Notes: generated by a model not told the origin, from the letters alone. DNA of 64,000 bases from CAYFVU01 sp964346645 (GCA_964346645.1 CAYFVU010000008.1:1-64000); one strand, 5' to 3'; positions 51,591 to 61,585 are shown, numbered from the stretch's first letter. Numbers and translations: made by a program.

Positions 51591-53048
51591 ATGCAGATAG
51601 TACAAGAGTTGAGCATCGGATCACTTCTCCTCTTCTTCTACTTCCTCTTCGTGGTGGTGTTGACGGTCAGCATCCTGCTCGACAACAAACCGCCGGAGGT
51701 CTCGATCGCTTGGCTGCTCGCCATCTACTTCCTCCCCTACATAGGAGCCGCGATCTATCTGCTCAGCGGCGTCAACTGGAAGAAGAGAAAGATCATGAAG
51801 CAGCTGCCGGAGAAGAGGTTCCAGACCTTCCTCGGCCCCGTCCTCGAGCAGCAGATGAACTTTCTCAAGAGCGAATGGGATCACATAAACAACGACATTG
51901 CCAAGAACATCAGCCTGGCGATGAAATCGGGGAACGCCATCATTACTCTCCACAACGAGGTAAAGTTCTACCACATAGGCACACCTTTCTTCGATGACCT
52001 CATCCGCGACCTCGAGAATGCGCAGGACTCGATACACATGGAGTTCTTTATCTACCGCTCGGACGAGCTCGGCCGCCGGATCAAGGAGATCCTCGAGCGG
52101 AAGACCGAGGAGGGGGTAAAGGTGAGGATGATTTTCGATGGCGTAGGCTGCTTCAACAAGATGAGCTGGAAGTTCAAGAGGGAGCTGAAGAGTTCGAACA
52201 TAGACACGCGTTACTTCCTCGATCCGATGAACGTTCTCTCGGGAAGGTTGCTGAACTACTGCAATCACCGCAAGATCGTAGTCATAGACGGAAAGATCGG
52301 TTACACGGGGGGCATGAACATTGGGCTCGAGTATATGAACGGAGGCAAGAGGTTTCACAACTGGCGGGACAGTCACCTCAGGGTGACGGGAGAGTCGGTG
52401 CAGATGCTGCAGGGGGTGTTCCTCTCCGACTGGTACAACAGCGGAGGCGATACCATTCACGATGCGAGGTTCTTTCCCGTCACCGAGGAGGAGAGCCCGC
52501 GACTGCCCATGCAGGTGGTCTGCAGCGGACCCGACTCGGACTGGAGCAGCATCCGCATGATGTTCGTAAATCTCATACACAACGCCAACCAAGAGATCTA
52601 CATACAGAGCCCCTATTTCGTTCCCGAGTCGACGGTAATGAATGCGCTGACTACCGCCTCTCTCGGTGGTGTCGAGGTGAATCTGATGATGACCGGAATC
52701 CCGGACAAGTACATCCCCTTTTGGGTAGCCCAGACCTACTTCGAGGAGTTGGTGAGTGCGGGGGTAAACCTCTATCTCTACCGGGGAGGTTTCTTTCATC
52801 CGAAGACCCTGGTGATAGACGGTACTATCGCCACCATAGGCAGCTGCAACATGGATGTGCGCAGCTTCAATCTCGACTACGAGGTAAATGCCTTCTTCTA
52901 TGACGAGAAAACGGCGGAGGACCTTATTGCCAAATTCCGTGAAGATAGTGCAGAATGCACTCATATCTCGGAGAGTGATATTCGGGAGTTCACGGTGTGG
53001 GACAAACTCCGCAATTCGGTTTTTCGCATCATTGCCCCGCTTCTCTGA
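51591..53048 (+). CDS. cls: Cardiolipin synthase (phospholipase D family)
   Basis: A 485-aa membrane enzyme joining phosphatidyl groups into cardiolipin. Two N-terminal membrane helices (about 8-29 and 39-60), then two HKD motifs: H226-K228-D233 in HRKIVVIDG, and H403-K405-D410 in HPKTLVIDG. Length and layout match bacterial ClsA. A ribosome site AGGGTAGAG precedes the ATG. First gene of a long plus-strand run. Confidence 0.92.
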   Translation: MQIVQELSIGSLLLFFYFLFVVVLTVSILLDNKPPEVSIAWLLAIYFLPYIGAAIYLLSGVNWKKRKIMKQLPEKRFQTFLGPVLEQQMNFLKSEWDHINNDIAKNISLAMKSGNAIITLHNEVKFYHIGTPFFDDLIRDLENAQDSIHMEFFIYRSDELGRRIKEILERKTEEGVKVRMIFDGVGCFNKMSWKFKRELKSSNIDTRYFLDPMNVLSGRLLNYCNHRKIVVIDGKIGYTGGMNIGLEYMNGGKRFHNWRDSHLRVTGESVQMLQGVFLSDWYNSGGDTIHDARFFPVTEEESPRLPMQVVCSGPDSDWSSIRMMFVNLIHNANQEIYIQSPYFVPESTVMNALTTASLGGVEVNLMMTGIPDKYIPFWVAQTYFEELVSAGVNLYLYRGGFFHPKTLVIDGTIATIGSCNMDVRSFNLDYEVNAFFYDEKTAEDLIAKFREDSAECTHISESDIREFTVWDKLRNSVFRIIAPLL

Positions 53049-53106
53049 GGCCCGAACGTACGCAAGGGACCAGAAGCAAAGAAACAGAAAGCAAGAGGTA
53101 GCAGAG

Positions 53107-55017
53107 GTGAATAAGCAGCGCCGCAGGGTATCGTTTTTCGGTCTCATCACATACATTTTATTCGCAGCGGTAGTCGTCTCGCCGCTTCTCGGCGAGACCC
53201 TCACCGCAGTAGAACGGGCGGGGGAGGATTGGGTCTACGCCTCCACGGCACGGCAGGGGATGATGGTCTCTTCGGACGAGGGGAAGACGTGGCGGAACAG
53301 GAGCTCAGGCCTGCCGGTCAAACAGGTCTGGCCCTTCGACGGCGAGGAGTACCGACGCATCACCGACATCGCCACCGATACGGAGGACAGGCTCAGAGCA
53401 GCCGTGACCACGAGCACCGGGCTCTACCTCACGGAGAACGGAGGTGCGAGGTGGAGAGAGCTCGAGCTCGACTATCCGGTGAAGTCCTCGAACTACCTCA
53501 CCTCGGTCGCATTCGACAGTCGGAGAGGGCTCATCTACCTCGGGACGAGTTTCAGCGGCCTCTTCGTATCCTCAGATGAGGGGAGAAGTTGGGAGAAGCT
53601 CGGCGATTATCTCGGGCCTCTCTATAAGGGGGCGGGTTTTTACAAGGAGATTACCGACATCAGCGTCCGCAGCGGCAACGGTACGGTCTACCTGCTCAAC
53701 AGTTTCGACGAACGAATCTACCTCTACACTCCCGGCGATGGAATCACCGGCCGTATCGAAATCCCCTCCGGCACCGATCACATCGAGGGTATTTCGGAAT
53801 ACCGAGGAAAGGGAGAGAGCGGACCGGCCTTCGAGTTGCACGGCCGACGCACGCGGCTCATCTATTCGGCGACGGAGGATCGTTGGCGGTCTCTCCCCCC
53901 TCTGCTGCTCAAGCCCCGCCGGAGTGATGGTCGGTCCGACAGGAACAAAACCGAGGGCAAAACCGAGGGTAAGAGGGCAATCTACCTCAATGCATACAAC
54001 GCCTACGGCTCCCGGCTCGAGGCCCATCTCGACTTCCTCGAGAGCCACGGGTTCAATGCGGTGGTAGTCGACGTAAAGGACGACTGGGGACGACTCACCT
54101 ACAACTCGCAGCTGGAGCGACATGAACGGTACGGGGCGGTCCGCGGCATCTTCGACCTGCGCACACTGGTCGAGAAGGCCCATGCGGCGGGAATCGAGGT
54201 AATCGGCCGTATGGTGGTCTTCAAGGACAAGCTGCTCTACCACGCGGAGGACTACGAATATGCCGTCTGGGACCCGGGAACCGGCGCTCCTTGGGGACAC
54301 AGGGTGGAACAGAAGAATCCCGAGACAGGGGAGACCGAGCAGGTGCAGCGGGAGTTCTGGGTCGATCCCTTCAGCGAGGAGGTCTGGGACTACAACATCG
54401 CCATCGTCGAGGAGCTGCAGGAGCTCGGTATAGATGAAGTGCAGTTCGATTACATCCGTTTCCCCTCCGACGGGAAGGTGAGCGGCATCGAATACCGATA
54501 CCGCCGGCGGGGGATGAACAAGACCGAGGCCATCGAGTCTTTCCTCAAAAAAGTCCGCGAGAAGGTACATATCACGATCAGTGCGGACCTCTACGGCTTC
54601 AACAGCTGGTACCGTATGGGGAACTGGATAGGACAGGACATAGAAATGCTCTCGCACTATGCGGATGTTATCTGTCCCATGTTCTACCCCTCTCACTTCC
54701 CCTCCTCCTTTCTCCCGGAGCTCAGTTACATCGAGCGGGCGTATCGGATCTATCGCGAGGGTACCAGCCGTGCGCGTTCCATTACGGAAGGGAGAAGCAG
54801 CATCCGCCCATACGTACAGGCCTTCCTCATGGGAGGCGAGCTCTCGATGGAACAGCACGAGTACGAACGGTATCTGACCCGTCAGATAGAGGGGACGTAC
54901 CACGGAGGAGGCAGCGGCTACACCCTCTGGAACAATATGAACCGTTATTATATGGTGAACAGCAGGGTGGGTGCGCTCAATGACGAGAGAAGCAAGGAGC
55001 CGGAGACGGATACGTAG
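53107..55017 (+). CDS. Exported Asp-box repeat protein with putative glycoside hydrolase (DUF4015/GHL) domain
   Basis: A 636-aa protein with a GTG start (GAGG upstream) and a signal peptide (RVSFFGLITYILFAAVVVSP). Residues 45-240 hold three Asp-box motifs of a beta-propeller type: SSDEGKTW (55-62), TENGGARW (109-116), SSDEGRSW (155-162). From about 285 the TIM-barrel-like DUF4015 part follows: YLNAYNAYGSRLEAHLDFLE, NAVVVDVKDDWG and VQFDYIRFPSDG, with carboxylates typical of retaining glycosidases. Probably acts on the cell wall or a surface glycan. Four nt before cdaA. Confidence 0.82.
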   Translation: MNKQRRRVSFFGLITYILFAAVVVSPLLGETLTAVERAGEDWVYASTARQGMMVSSDEGKTWRNRSSGLPVKQVWPFDGEEYRRITDIATDTEDRLRAAVTTSTGLYLTENGGARWRELELDYPVKSSNYLTSVAFDSRRGLIYLGTSFSGLFVSSDEGRSWEKLGDYLGPLYKGAGFYKEITDISVRSGNGTVYLLNSFDERIYLYTPGDGITGRIEIPSGTDHIEGISEYRGKGESGPAFELHGRRTRLIYSATEDRWRSLPPLLLKPRRSDGRSDRNKTEGKTEGKRAIYLNAYNAYGSRLEAHLDFLESHGFNAVVVDVKDDWGRLTYNSQLERHERYGAVRGIFDLRTLVEKAHAAGIEVIGRMVVFKDKLLYHAEDYEYAVWDPGTGAPWGHRVEQKNPETGETEQVQREFWVDPFSEEVWDYNIAIVEELQELGIDEVQFDYIRFPSDGKVSGIEYRYRRRGMNKTEAIESFLKKVREKVHITISADLYGFNSWYRMGNWIGQDIEMLSHYADVICPMFYPSHFPSSFLPELSYIERAYRIYREGTSRARSITEGRSSIRPYVQAFLMGGELSMEQHEYERYLTRQIEGTYHGGGSGYTLWNNMNRYYMVNSRVGALNDERSKEPETDT

Positions 55018-55020
55018 TTA

Positions 55021-55827
55021 ATGGAACTGTTCAAGGATGTCTGGTTTGTTCGGGAGATAGTACGCCCGGTTCTCGATATCGCGATCCTCTCCATACTCTT
55101 TTATCAGCTCTACAAGCTCCTCATCCAGACAAGGGCAGTACAGCTGATAAAAGGCGCCATGATTCTCGTTTTTCTCTATGCAGTCGCCTTCTTCCTGAAA
55201 CTCGAGACCCTCCTCTGGATCATGAACGGACTGGCGACGGTAATCGTCATTATCATCGCCATTGTCTTCCAACCGGAGCTACGGACCATCTTCAGCAGGA
55301 TTGGACGGGGAGAGTGGTTCAGGCTCAGCTCGCGCGCCAATCCAGAGCAGATCGAAACGGTGATAAGCGCCATGGAGGTGCTCGGCAGCCGCAAGCGCGG
55401 GGCGCTCATCGTCTTTCCCCGCCAGGTCGGTGTGAAGAACCTCATCGACAACGGTACCCGTTTGAATGCCGAGCTCTCCTCTAGCCTGCTCATCACCATC
55501 TTCGGACACGACACCCCGCTGCACGACGGTGCGGTGGTGGTGCAGTCCGGCCGCCTCGTTGCCGCAGGCTGTTTTCTTCCGCTGAGTGAACAGGTAGACA
55601 TCCGGAGGAGTTTCGGCACCAGGCACCGTGCGGCTCTGGGTACCGCGGAGGACACGGACGCAGTCATACTCGTCCTCTCTGAGGAGACCGGTGCGCTCTC
55701 CCTTGCCTACGACGCAAACCTCTACTACGATCTCTCCTCGAGGGAGATAGAGCGCACCCTCAAGAATCTGCTCGGTATCTCCGGAGAATCCGCGGAAGAG
55801 CGGGAGGATATTGCGGATGAACATTAA
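55021..55827 (+). CDS. cdaA: Membrane diadenylate cyclase CdaA
   Basis: A 268-aa enzyme making cyclic di-AMP from two ATP. Three N-terminal membrane helices (about 14-34, 42-60, 65-84), a short coil, then the DisA_N domain with DGA (169-171) and RHR (201-203) of the active site. The C-terminal helix is acidic. cdaA followed by a YbbR-domain gene is the standard arrangement; glmM, often third, is absent here and acpS takes its place. Confidence 0.93.
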   Translation: MELFKDVWFVREIVRPVLDIAILSILFYQLYKLLIQTRAVQLIKGAMILVFLYAVAFFLKLETLLWIMNGLATVIVIIIAIVFQPELRTIFSRIGRGEWFRLSSRANPEQIETVISAMEVLGSRKRGALIVFPRQVGVKNLIDNGTRLNAELSSSLLITIFGHDTPLHDGAVVVQSGRLVAAGCFLPLSEQVDIRRSFGTRHRAALGTAEDTDAVILVLSEETGALSLAYDANLYYDLSSREIERTLKNLLGISGESAEEREDIADEH

Positions 55828-56788
55828 TCGGCTCCTCGAACGGCTTTCCCACAACTGGCCGGTGAAGATCCTCTCGGTTACCGTGGCGATCCTCATCTTC
55901 CTCTTTCATCGCATGGCGATGATGGAGGAGCGCTTCTTCAGCATTCCTCTGGACGTACAGGTAAACGAGCAGTTTATTCCCGCAGAGGAATACCCCGGCT
56001 CGGTTCGGGTGACCCTCCGGGGGCGCGGCGACCAAATAAATCTCGTGCTCGAGGAAGACATCGGTGCCTACGTAGATTTTACCGGCTACTCGGAGGAAGG
56101 CCGTTATACCGAACCCGTACGGCTGCAGAAGGAGGGGACGGTGCATCAGATGGAACCGCTCGAGCTCCATGTCGAGCCGAGGACTCTGACCCTCAGAATC
56201 GAGAAGAAGCTCTCGAAGAGTGTGGAGATCGAACCGTCCATTGTGGGATACCCTGCAAAGGGCTATGAGCTTGCTCAGTACTTTCTTACCCCTTCTTCCG
56301 TTGAGGTCGAGGGAGTGGAGAACCGTCTCCGAGAGGTAGAGCAGGTCGAGACGGAAAACATAGACGTGACCGGCAGGAGGGAGGACTTTACCGTTCGGGT
56401 GAGGTTGAAGGCGCCGACGAGATTCGCAAAGTTTCCCGGAGGAGACACCGTCGAATTCTTCGGCATGATCCAGGTAAAGACTATCCTGCAGACGGTGGAG
56501 AATGTCGATCTCATCGCCATCGACCTCGAAAGCCGCTTCGAAGTTCAAGGGCTGCCCGGCACGAACAGCCTCAAGGTCCAGGGAAAGCAGCCGGTGCTCG
56601 AGCAGCACAACTCCGAGGACTACCGCCTCACCTTCGATTGCTCGGATATCGATGAGCCGGGCACCTACCAGCTTCCCGTGAGCCCGGACGTGCCGCAGGA
56701 TGTACTGGTGCTCAGCTATCAGCCGCGGAACATAACGGTGCGGGTCACCGGACCTTCTTCCGGAGAGGAGGGAGGGAGCGAACAATGA
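55817..56788 (+). CDS. YbbR-domain protein (CdaR-like regulator of CdaA)
   Basis: A 323-aa protein with one N-terminal membrane helix (VKILSVTVAILIFLFHRMA, about 16-34) and an extracytoplasmic part with about three YbbR repeats; a PxSVEVEGVENRLREV-type repeat signature is visible near 155-175. In Firmicutes CdaR binds CdaA and modulates c-di-AMP synthesis. ATG at 55817 overlaps cdaA by 11 bp, with GGGAGG upstream. ATGA overlap with acpS. Confidence 0.87.
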   Translation: MNINRLLERLSHNWPVKILSVTVAILIFLFHRMAMMEERFFSIPLDVQVNEQFIPAEEYPGSVRVTLRGRGDQINLVLEEDIGAYVDFTGYSEEGRYTEPVRLQKEGTVHQMEPLELHVEPRTLTLRIEKKLSKSVEIEPSIVGYPAKGYELAQYFLTPSSVEVEGVENRLREVEQVETENIDVTGRREDFTVRVRLKAPTRFAKFPGGDTVEFFGMIQVKTILQTVENVDLIAIDLESRFEVQGLPGTNSLKVQGKQPVLEQHNSEDYRLTFDCSDIDEPGTYQLPVSPDVPQDVLVLSYQPRNITVRVTGPSSGEEGGSEQ

Positions 56789-57168
56789 TACTCGGCATAG
56801 GAGTGGACATCGTCAACGTAGAGAGAATGCGCCACTGGTGGGACAATCCGAGGCTCCTCCACCGCTTCTTTCACCGCGAAGAGATCGACTCGGTGCTCGA
56901 GAGAAAGAGTGCTTCCATTCTCTCTCTTGCGGCCCGTTTCGCCGCGAAGGAGGCATACGGGAAGGCCCTCGGCACCGGCATGCGCGACTTGGTGTTGAAG
57001 GATATACAGGTCTTCAACTCCCACAACGGCAAACCAGAGATGAGGGTTCACGGTTCCGCTCTCGAGGCTCTGAAGGATATGGGAGGAAAGCGGATACACC
57101 TGTCGATGACCCATGAACAGGAGGCGGCGGTAGCAATGGTGGTGATAGAGGGAGACGAGAATGTCTGA
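56785..57168 (+). CDS. acpS: Holo-[acyl-carrier-protein] synthase
   Basis: A 127-aa phosphopantetheinyl transferase loading 4'-phosphopantetheine on ACP. N-terminal GIGVDIVNVERM (4-15) with the Mg-binding Asp, and RFAAKEAYGKALGTG (about 52-66) with the second Glu. Trimeric AcpS length. ATGA overlap with the YbbR gene and an eight-bp overlap with the next gene. Confidence 0.93.
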   Translation: MILGIGVDIVNVERMRHWWDNPRLLHRFFHREEIDSVLERKSASILSLAARFAAKEAYGKALGTGMRDLVLKDIQVFNSHNGKPEMRVHGSALEALKDMGGKRIHLSMTHEQEAAVAMVVIEGDENV

Positions 57169-58003
57169 TACCATTACCTTTTTCGGAAAGGACGAGCTGC
57201 AGTGCCCCGTCTGCGGAGCCACGTTTTACCGGGAAAACCTCCGTACGGGGAGAGGCCGCCTGATCGCGGGAGACCTGACTCCCGAGATGAGGAGAATATA
57301 CGAGCCGACGGAGAAGTACGGCGAGGTCTATCCCCTCGTCTATCCCATCGATGTCTGCCCCGAATGCCGATATGCCGCCTTTCCGAGCGATTTTGCCGAG
57401 ATTACCGATGAGAGTGTACGCAAGCTCACCGAAGGCATGGAGAAGCGCAAGAGCAGTCTCGATCGAATCTTTCCCGAGCTCGACTTCCGGAGTTCGAGAG
57501 GGCTCGAGGAGGGGATTGCATCGTACCACTATGCGATTCTGAGCATGGAACACTTTCCTCTAAAGTTGAGCCCGACGGTAAAACGAGGAATCTGCGCCCT
57601 CAGGGCAGCGTGGCTCCTCGGGGATCTACAGCCGAAGAGGCCCGGCGAGAATTTCGACTATATGCGGGAGATCTACTACCACAAGGCGTGGTTCTTCTAC
57701 ATGTTGGCAGTCGAGTACGAGGAGAACGGAAAAGAGGGAATCATAGAGGCAGGGCATTTAGGTCCGGATACCGATCAGAACTACGGATACGACGGAGTCC
57801 TCTATCTCTCCGCCTATCTCGAGTTCCATTACGGCCCGAAGGACGATGGCGAGCGAAGGGCAAAGTCGCTGCAGAGAGCGAAAACCACGGTGGGAAGACT
57901 CTTCGGTCACGGTAAGGCCTCAAAGAGTAAGCCCTCTACACTCCTCGAGCGGGCGAGGGATCTCCACTCGGAGATCAATAGAAATCTGAAGGAGATGGAG
58001 TAG
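57161..58003 (+). CDS. DUF2225 family protein
   Basis: A 280-aa cytosolic-looking protein. Two zinc-knuckle-like pairs, CPVC (15-18) and CPEC (66-69), frame an RGRLIAGDLTPEM...YPLVYPIDV stretch typical of DUF2225, then comes a helical TPR-like region (about 115-230: YHYAILSMEHFPLK, YHKAWFFYMLAVEYEENG). The C-terminus is basic. Function unknown in the family. Overlaps acpS by eight bp. Confidence 0.82.
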   Translation: MSDTITFFGKDELQCPVCGATFYRENLRTGRGRLIAGDLTPEMRRIYEPTEKYGEVYPLVYPIDVCPECRYAAFPSDFAEITDESVRKLTEGMEKRKSSLDRIFPELDFRSSRGLEEGIASYHYAILSMEHFPLKLSPTVKRGICALRAAWLLGDLQPKRPGENFDYMREIYYHKAWFFYMLAVEYEENGKEGIIEAGHLGPDTDQNYGYDGVLYLSAYLEFHYGPKDDGERRAKSLQRAKTTVGRLFGHGKASKSKPSTLLERARDLHSEINRNLKEME

Positions 58004-58007
58004 CTTC

Positions 58008-58763
58008 GTGAGGCGAATTGCACTGCGAGTCGCCTATGACGGTACCGAGTTCGCCGGATGGCAGGTGCAGCGTGATGAGAGGACGGTACAGGGAGTGATA
58101 GAAGCATCCCTCGCGGAGGTATGCAAAAAGGGGATCAACGTCGTCGCCTCCGGACGCACCGATTCGGGGGTTCACGCCCGAGGCCAGGTCTGCCACTTCG
58201 ATGCGGGCGAATCGGGACCGCCCGGAGAGAGGTTTTCGCAGGCGCTCAACAGGTTGTTGCCGCCGGATGTAAGGGTCACCGCCAGTGCTGCCGTCGATAC
58301 AGAGTTCCATGCACGCTACCGGGCGATAATGCGCGAGTACCGCTACTACCTTCTCGAGGGGAGGTGCTCGGATCCCTTTCAGCGCCCCTACTGCTACCTG
58401 AGGGCCTCACTCCCCTCGCTCGAGCAACTCAACCGCTTTGCCGCGCCGTTGGTGGGGTCCCACGACTATACCTCCTTTGCCGCAGAGAAGGATGAGAACG
58501 AGAGCAAGTGTAGGACCGTTACCTCCTGCGCCTTCTTTCCCGAAGGTTCGTACACGGTCTTCCGCATCCTCGGCCACTCCTTCTTGTGGAAGATGGTGAG
58601 GACGATAGTCGGAACCATACTCGAGTTGGGCGAGGGCGGGGGATCTCCCCCGGACCTCGAGAGAATACTAGACGCACGAGACAGGAAGAGTGCCGGCGCG
58701 ACAGCGCCGTCGAGAGGGCTCTTCCTCCACAGGGTGTACTACGATGAAAAACCATTTTCGTGA
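58008..58763 (+). CDS. truA: tRNA pseudouridine(38-40) synthase
   Basis: A 251-aa pseudouridine synthase acting on the anticodon stem of many tRNAs. The nucleophile is D52 in SGRTDSGVHARGQ; the N-terminal VAYDGTEFAGWQ and the C-terminal SFLWKMVRTIVGT motifs are present. GTG start at 58008. Its 3' end overlaps the uracil glycosylase gene by 20 bp. Confidence 0.94.
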   Translation: MRRIALRVAYDGTEFAGWQVQRDERTVQGVIEASLAEVCKKGINVVASGRTDSGVHARGQVCHFDAGESGPPGERFSQALNRLLPPDVRVTASAAVDTEFHARYRAIMREYRYYLLEGRCSDPFQRPYCYLRASLPSLEQLNRFAAPLVGSHDYTSFAAEKDENESKCRTVTSCAFFPEGSYTVFRILGHSFLWKMVRTIVGTILELGEGGGSPPDLERILDARDRKSAGATAPSRGLFLHRVYYDEKPFS

Positions 58764-59532
58764 ATATCTGGACATTCTCAACCTCGCACGGGACTACCTG
58801 CAGGACGGCTGGAAGCGGGAGTACGACGATCCCGAGCCCGTGCACAGTCCCGATTCAGGGGGCTCGCTCCGGAACCCGGCCCGGAGCCGTGCAGAAGCCC
58901 AATCCCGGAATTACGCAGCGTCCCTATCCGGTGATGGGGACGGACGTGATGTGGGGCCGAAGACCGAAGATCCCGCGGCGCAGCTGGCGGCGATTGCCCG
59001 GCAGGTATCGAGTTGCACCCACTGCAGGCTTTCGGAGACCAGAACTCATGCGGTTCCCGGAGAAGGGGTAGCCTCTCCAAAGGTGATGATCATAGGCGAG
59101 GCGCCCGGCGGGCAGGAGGATGCTTCGGGCAGACCATTCGTGGGCCGGGCGGGACGCTATCTGGACAAGTGGATGGAGGCGATAGGACTCTCGAGGGATA
59201 GAGACCTCTTTATCGGTAACATCATCAAGTGCCGGCCGCCGGAGAATCGGGACCCCCTCCTCGACGAGCAAGAGGCCTGTCTGCCATATCTCGAACGCCA
59301 GGTCGATCTCATCCGGCCCTATGCGATCCTCACGGTGGGAAGAATCGCCACTCACATCCTCACCGGCGCCGAAGAGGGCATCGGAAGACTACGTGGAAGG
59401 ACCTACTCGTACCGCGGCATCCCACTCATTCCCACCTATCACCCGAGCGGGGTGTTGAGGAACCCGCAGTTCAGAAAGCCTGTATGGGAGGACCTGAAGA
59501 AGTTGAAACGACTCATCGATGGTGGGGAGTAG
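58744..59532 (+). CDS. Type-4 uracil-DNA glycosylase (4Fe-4S)
   Basis: A 262-aa DNA repair enzyme removing uracil. Four Fe-S cysteines C91 and C94 (CTHC), C163 and C179; motif A GEAPGGQED (118-126) and motif B YHPSGVLRN near the C-terminus. The first 85 residues are a weakly conserved, Asp/Ser/Arg-rich extension before the catalytic core, as in many bacterial family-4 enzymes. It starts 20 bp inside truA; its stop shares one base with the priA start. Confidence 0.9.
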   Translation: MKNHFREYLDILNLARDYLQDGWKREYDDPEPVHSPDSGGSLRNPARSRAEAQSRNYAASLSGDGDGRDVGPKTEDPAAQLAAIARQVSSCTHCRLSETRTHAVPGEGVASPKVMIIGEAPGGQEDASGRPFVGRAGRYLDKWMEAIGLSRDRDLFIGNIIKCRPPENRDPLLDEQEACLPYLERQVDLIRPYAILTVGRIATHILTGAEEGIGRLRGRTYSYRGIPLIPTYHPSGVLRNPQFRKPVWEDLKKLKRLIDGGE

Positions 59533-61541
59533 TGCAGGAGCGCATTTTTCTCGAGGTAGCATTCAACCTGCCGCTTCAGGGGACCTTCACCTACCTGCCT
59601 CCGGAATCCTCGGAAAAGGCTGAGGAGAAAAACGAGGGGAGAGAAGAGCCGGTCGGCTCGAACTCGCTGCGCTCCGGCATTCGGGTAACCGCCCCTTTCG
59701 GCGGAAGAAAGCTGACCGGCTTCGTTGTGGAAGTCCACACGAAGCCGCCCGAAGGGGATTTTACCGTGCGGCGGGTGGAACGGCTGGTGGATGATGAGCC
59801 GATCTTCGGAGAGCGGGAGATCGAGCTCGCCCGATGGGTTGCCGGCATGTACTTCTGCAGTATAGGAGAGGCGCTATCGGTGATCCTTCCCGGCGGCAGA
59901 CGAGTATCGGAGGCTCCCTCGCTGCCCGTCGAAGAGGAAGTATCGGAGGGACCGAAGGAGCTCTCCCCCCATCAACGGGAGGCTCTCCGGATCCTCATTG
60001 ATGCAAAAGGCGGCAGATTTTACCTCTACGGCGTTACCGGTTCTGGGAAGACGGAGGTATTCCTGCAAGCAGCCGAAGAGACCATACGGAATGGACAGTC
60101 GGTCATCTATCTCGTGCCGGAGATCAGTCTGACCCACCAGCTCATTCGTGTGGTACAGGCTCGGTTCTCTGGTAAGGTTGCCCTTTGGCACAGCAGGCTC
60201 ACCCCGAGTCAGAAACTCGGCGAGTGGAGGAGAATACGCAGCGGCGAGGCGAGACTCCTGGTAGGGGCCCGGAGCGCAGTCTTCGCGCCGGTGCATGAGC
60301 TGGGGCTGGTAGTCATAGACGAGGAGCATGAGTCTTCCTACAAATCCGGGCAAACACCCAGGTACCATGCGCGGCAGATCGCGATGAAGCGCTGTAACGA
60401 TGCCGGCGCCACCCTGGTAATGGGCAGCGCCACCCCATCGGTCGAAGCATTTCATCTGATGCGGGAAGGAAGGATTACCCGTTTGGAGCTGCCGGAGAGA
60501 ATCGCAGGGGGCAAACTCCCCGAAATCGAGGTCGTCCCCTTAGAGGGGAAGAGCTCGGCCATCAGTGATCGGCTCGCCGAGGAGATCGAGCATACCCACA
60601 GCCGAGGAGGCCAGACGATTCTCTTTCTCAATCGGCGCGGCTTCAGCTACTTCTTCCACTGCCGATCCTGCGGATACGAGATGAAGTGCAGACACTGTTC
60701 GGTGAGCCTCACCTACCACAAGTCGAGCGGTAAAATGGTCTGTCACTACTGCGGCTACAGCAGGGATCCGGTGCAGGTCTGTCCCGAATGCGGGTCCCTC
60801 GACGTCGGCTATTCGGGATTCGGCACCGAGAGAATAGAGGAGGAGGTGGCAAGGCGCTTTCCGAAGCTGCGTACCGCCCGCATAGACACCGACTCGGTTC
60901 GCAAGAAGGGAGCGCTGGAGAAGACCCTCTCGGAGTTCCGCGAGGGCTCCATCGACATCCTCCTCGGTACGCAGATGGTGGCAAAGGGCTTGAACTTTCC
61001 AAAGGTGAAGCTGGTGGGTATCGTGCTCGCCGACAGCAGCCTCAACGTGCCCGATTTCCGAGCGCCCGAGCGCACCTTCTCTCTCATCGTGCAGGTATCG
61101 GGAAGGGCCGGCAGGTACAGCGATGACGGGAAGGTGATCATCCAGACCTTCAAACCCCGCATACCGGCGATAGCCGATGCCGCTGCAGGGGATCTCGAGA
61201 AGTACTACAGCGATGAGCTGCTCATGCGGAAGGAGCTCGGCTTTCCTCCGTTCTACAGGCTATTCAGAATTGTTTTTCGGGGCAGAGATCCGCGAAAGGT
61301 GGAGGGACGTGCGGAGAAAGCCGCGGCGGCACTACGCGAGTTCGGAGTAGAGGAGACGGAAATTCTCGGGCCCGCCTCCTGTCCGATCGAAGTCATCGCA
61401 CGCAACTACCGCCGACACATCATCATCCGCACGCTCCGCTACGGCGAGGTACACAGGATGCTGCGCCGATGGGCGCAGCAGGAGAACGGATCGAGCGGAA
61501 CCTACCGGGAGATAGATCCCGATCCGGTGAGTCTGCTGTAG
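59532..61541 (+). CDS. priA: Primosomal protein N' (replication restart helicase)
   Basis: A 669-aa superfamily-2 helicase restarting stalled replication forks. N-terminal DNA-binding domain (1-110), Walker A GVTGSGKTE (about 170-178), DEEHE box, and the zinc region with paired Cys (CRSCGYEMKCRHC, CHYCGY and CPECGS). The helicase C-terminal GTQMVAKGLNFPKV motif and the final domain are intact. GTG at 59532 (GGTGGGG upstream) is the start; the frame is open further back inside the glycosylase gene but is not coding there. Confidence 0.93.
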   Translation: MQERIFLEVAFNLPLQGTFTYLPPESSEKAEEKNEGREEPVGSNSLRSGIRVTAPFGGRKLTGFVVEVHTKPPEGDFTVRRVERLVDDEPIFGEREIELARWVAGMYFCSIGEALSVILPGGRRVSEAPSLPVEEEVSEGPKELSPHQREALRILIDAKGGRFYLYGVTGSGKTEVFLQAAEETIRNGQSVIYLVPEISLTHQLIRVVQARFSGKVALWHSRLTPSQKLGEWRRIRSGEARLLVGARSAVFAPVHELGLVVIDEEHESSYKSGQTPRYHARQIAMKRCNDAGATLVMGSATPSVEAFHLMREGRITRLELPERIAGGKLPEIEVVPLEGKSSAISDRLAEEIEHTHSRGGQTILFLNRRGFSYFFHCRSCGYEMKCRHCSVSLTYHKSSGKMVCHYCGYSRDPVQVCPECGSLDVGYSGFGTERIEEEVARRFPKLRTARIDTDSVRKKGALEKTLSEFREGSIDILLGTQMVAKGLNFPKVKLVGIVLADSSLNVPDFRAPERTFSLIVQVSGRAGRYSDDGKVIIQTFKPRIPAIADAAAGDLEKYYSDELLMRKELGFPPFYRLFRIVFRGRDPRKVEGRAEKAAAALREFGVEETEILGPASCPIEVIARNYRRHIIIRTLRYGEVHRMLRRWAQQENGSSGTYREIDPDPVSLL

Positions 61542-61585
61542 CTTCGGCCGGGTAGAGGAATCCCGGCAGCACGATTGCGCAACCG

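Noticed and set aside
53107..61541. Horizontal transfer or a mobile element carrying the cdaA-to-priA run.
   Set aside because: No integrase, transposase, terminal repeats or tRNA junction is visible, and codon and base use look like the rest of the window.
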